Shown here: positions 5,332 through 5,337 of the stretch, piece by piece | Layout of the letters: each line of letters starts with the position of its first letter | Position numbering within the stretch: position 1 is the first letter of the stretch | Assembly: GCA_027011235.1 (NCBI GenBank) | Contig: JALVAI010000466.1 | Coordinates: 1 to 5,337 of the forward strand | Length of the DNA: 5,337 bases | Source of the DNA: Desulfobulbaceae bacterium | GTDB lineage: Bacteria; Desulfobacterota; Desulfobulbia; Desulfobulbales; Desulfobulbaceae | Reading direction: 5' to 3' | Notes under the pieces: generated by a model | The model's input: only the letters and a program-made list of their open reading frames with translations | Databases searched by the model: none | Told to the model about the DNA's origin: nothing | Program-made: the position numbers and the translations under genes

Positions 5332-5337
5332 AAACAT

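Larger units (their letters stand above)
5051..5337. repeat. Tandem array of a 94-bp hairpin-bearing unit, continuing beyond the window
   Basis: Three head-to-tail copies (5051-5144, 5145-5238, 5239-5331; 94, 94 and 93 bp) and the first bases of a fourth (5332-5337) abut without spacers. Copies 1 and 2 differ at about 7 positions. Copy 3 differs from copy 1 at a few positions and one indel around 5277-5285. Every unit holds a small palindrome (CCAGC-ATA-GCTGG in copy 1) and a larger stem GAAAATAGTCC / GGACTATTTTC with an 18-nt loop. The array looks more AT-rich than the genes. The unit length is not a multiple of three and no protein is supported. I do not recognise the family; it could be a palindromic intergenic repeat, an array of protein-binding sites or a structured RNA array. 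Confidence 0.93.

Noticed and set aside
5051..5337. CRISPR array
   Set aside because: Units of 93-94 bp abut directly with no variable spacers, and no cas gene is present.
5051..5337. Integron attC sites
   Set aside because: No paired RYYYAAC/GTTRRRY core sites were seen and there are no cassettes between the units.

Overview
The window carries six protein genes, all read from the minus strand. They are five complete genes and one gene cut by the left edge, and they occupy almost all of positions 1-4900. The last 437 bases (4901-5337) hold no gene, only the upstream region of the protease gene and a tandem repeat array. Gene content is chromosomal housekeeping: tRNA modification, protein folding, export, sugar-phosphate or small-molecule phosphorylation, nucleotide sanitation and envelope protease. 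No phage, transposase or plasmid gene is seen. The moderately GC-rich genes, a DegQ/MucD-type HtrA, a SlyD-like FKBP and very compact 4-nt gene overlaps fit a Gram-negative bacterium. A Desulfobacterota (former deltaproteobacterial) host is my guess from overall protein flavour and is not proven here.

In transcription order (right to left): (1) repeat array 5051-5337, three copies of a 94-bp hairpin-bearing unit with the start of a fourth; (2) a candidate promoter at 4995-5020 and leader for an HtrA/Do-family periplasmic serine protease (3443-4900), which ends in a clear intrinsic terminator (3389-3423); (3) a MazG-like nucleotide pyrophosphohydrolase (3011-3373) overlapping by 4 nt a kinase of the N-acetylhexosamine 1-kinase-like (APH-fold) family (1908-3014); (4) a LysE/RhtB-type exporter (1184-1822); (5) a SlyD-like FKBP prolyl isomerase (700-1119) overlapping by 4 nt the queuosine enzyme tRNA-guanine transglycosylase (2-703, C-terminus beyond the window).

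The two stop/start overlaps (GTGA for MazG/kinase, ATGA for FKBP/Tgt) imply two translationally coupled pairs. The protease is probably its own transcription unit. No strong terminator was seen between the kinase, the exporter and the FKBP, so genes 3011-3373 through tgt may be one longer operon. The part least explained by known families is the 94-bp repeat array, which runs off the right edge.
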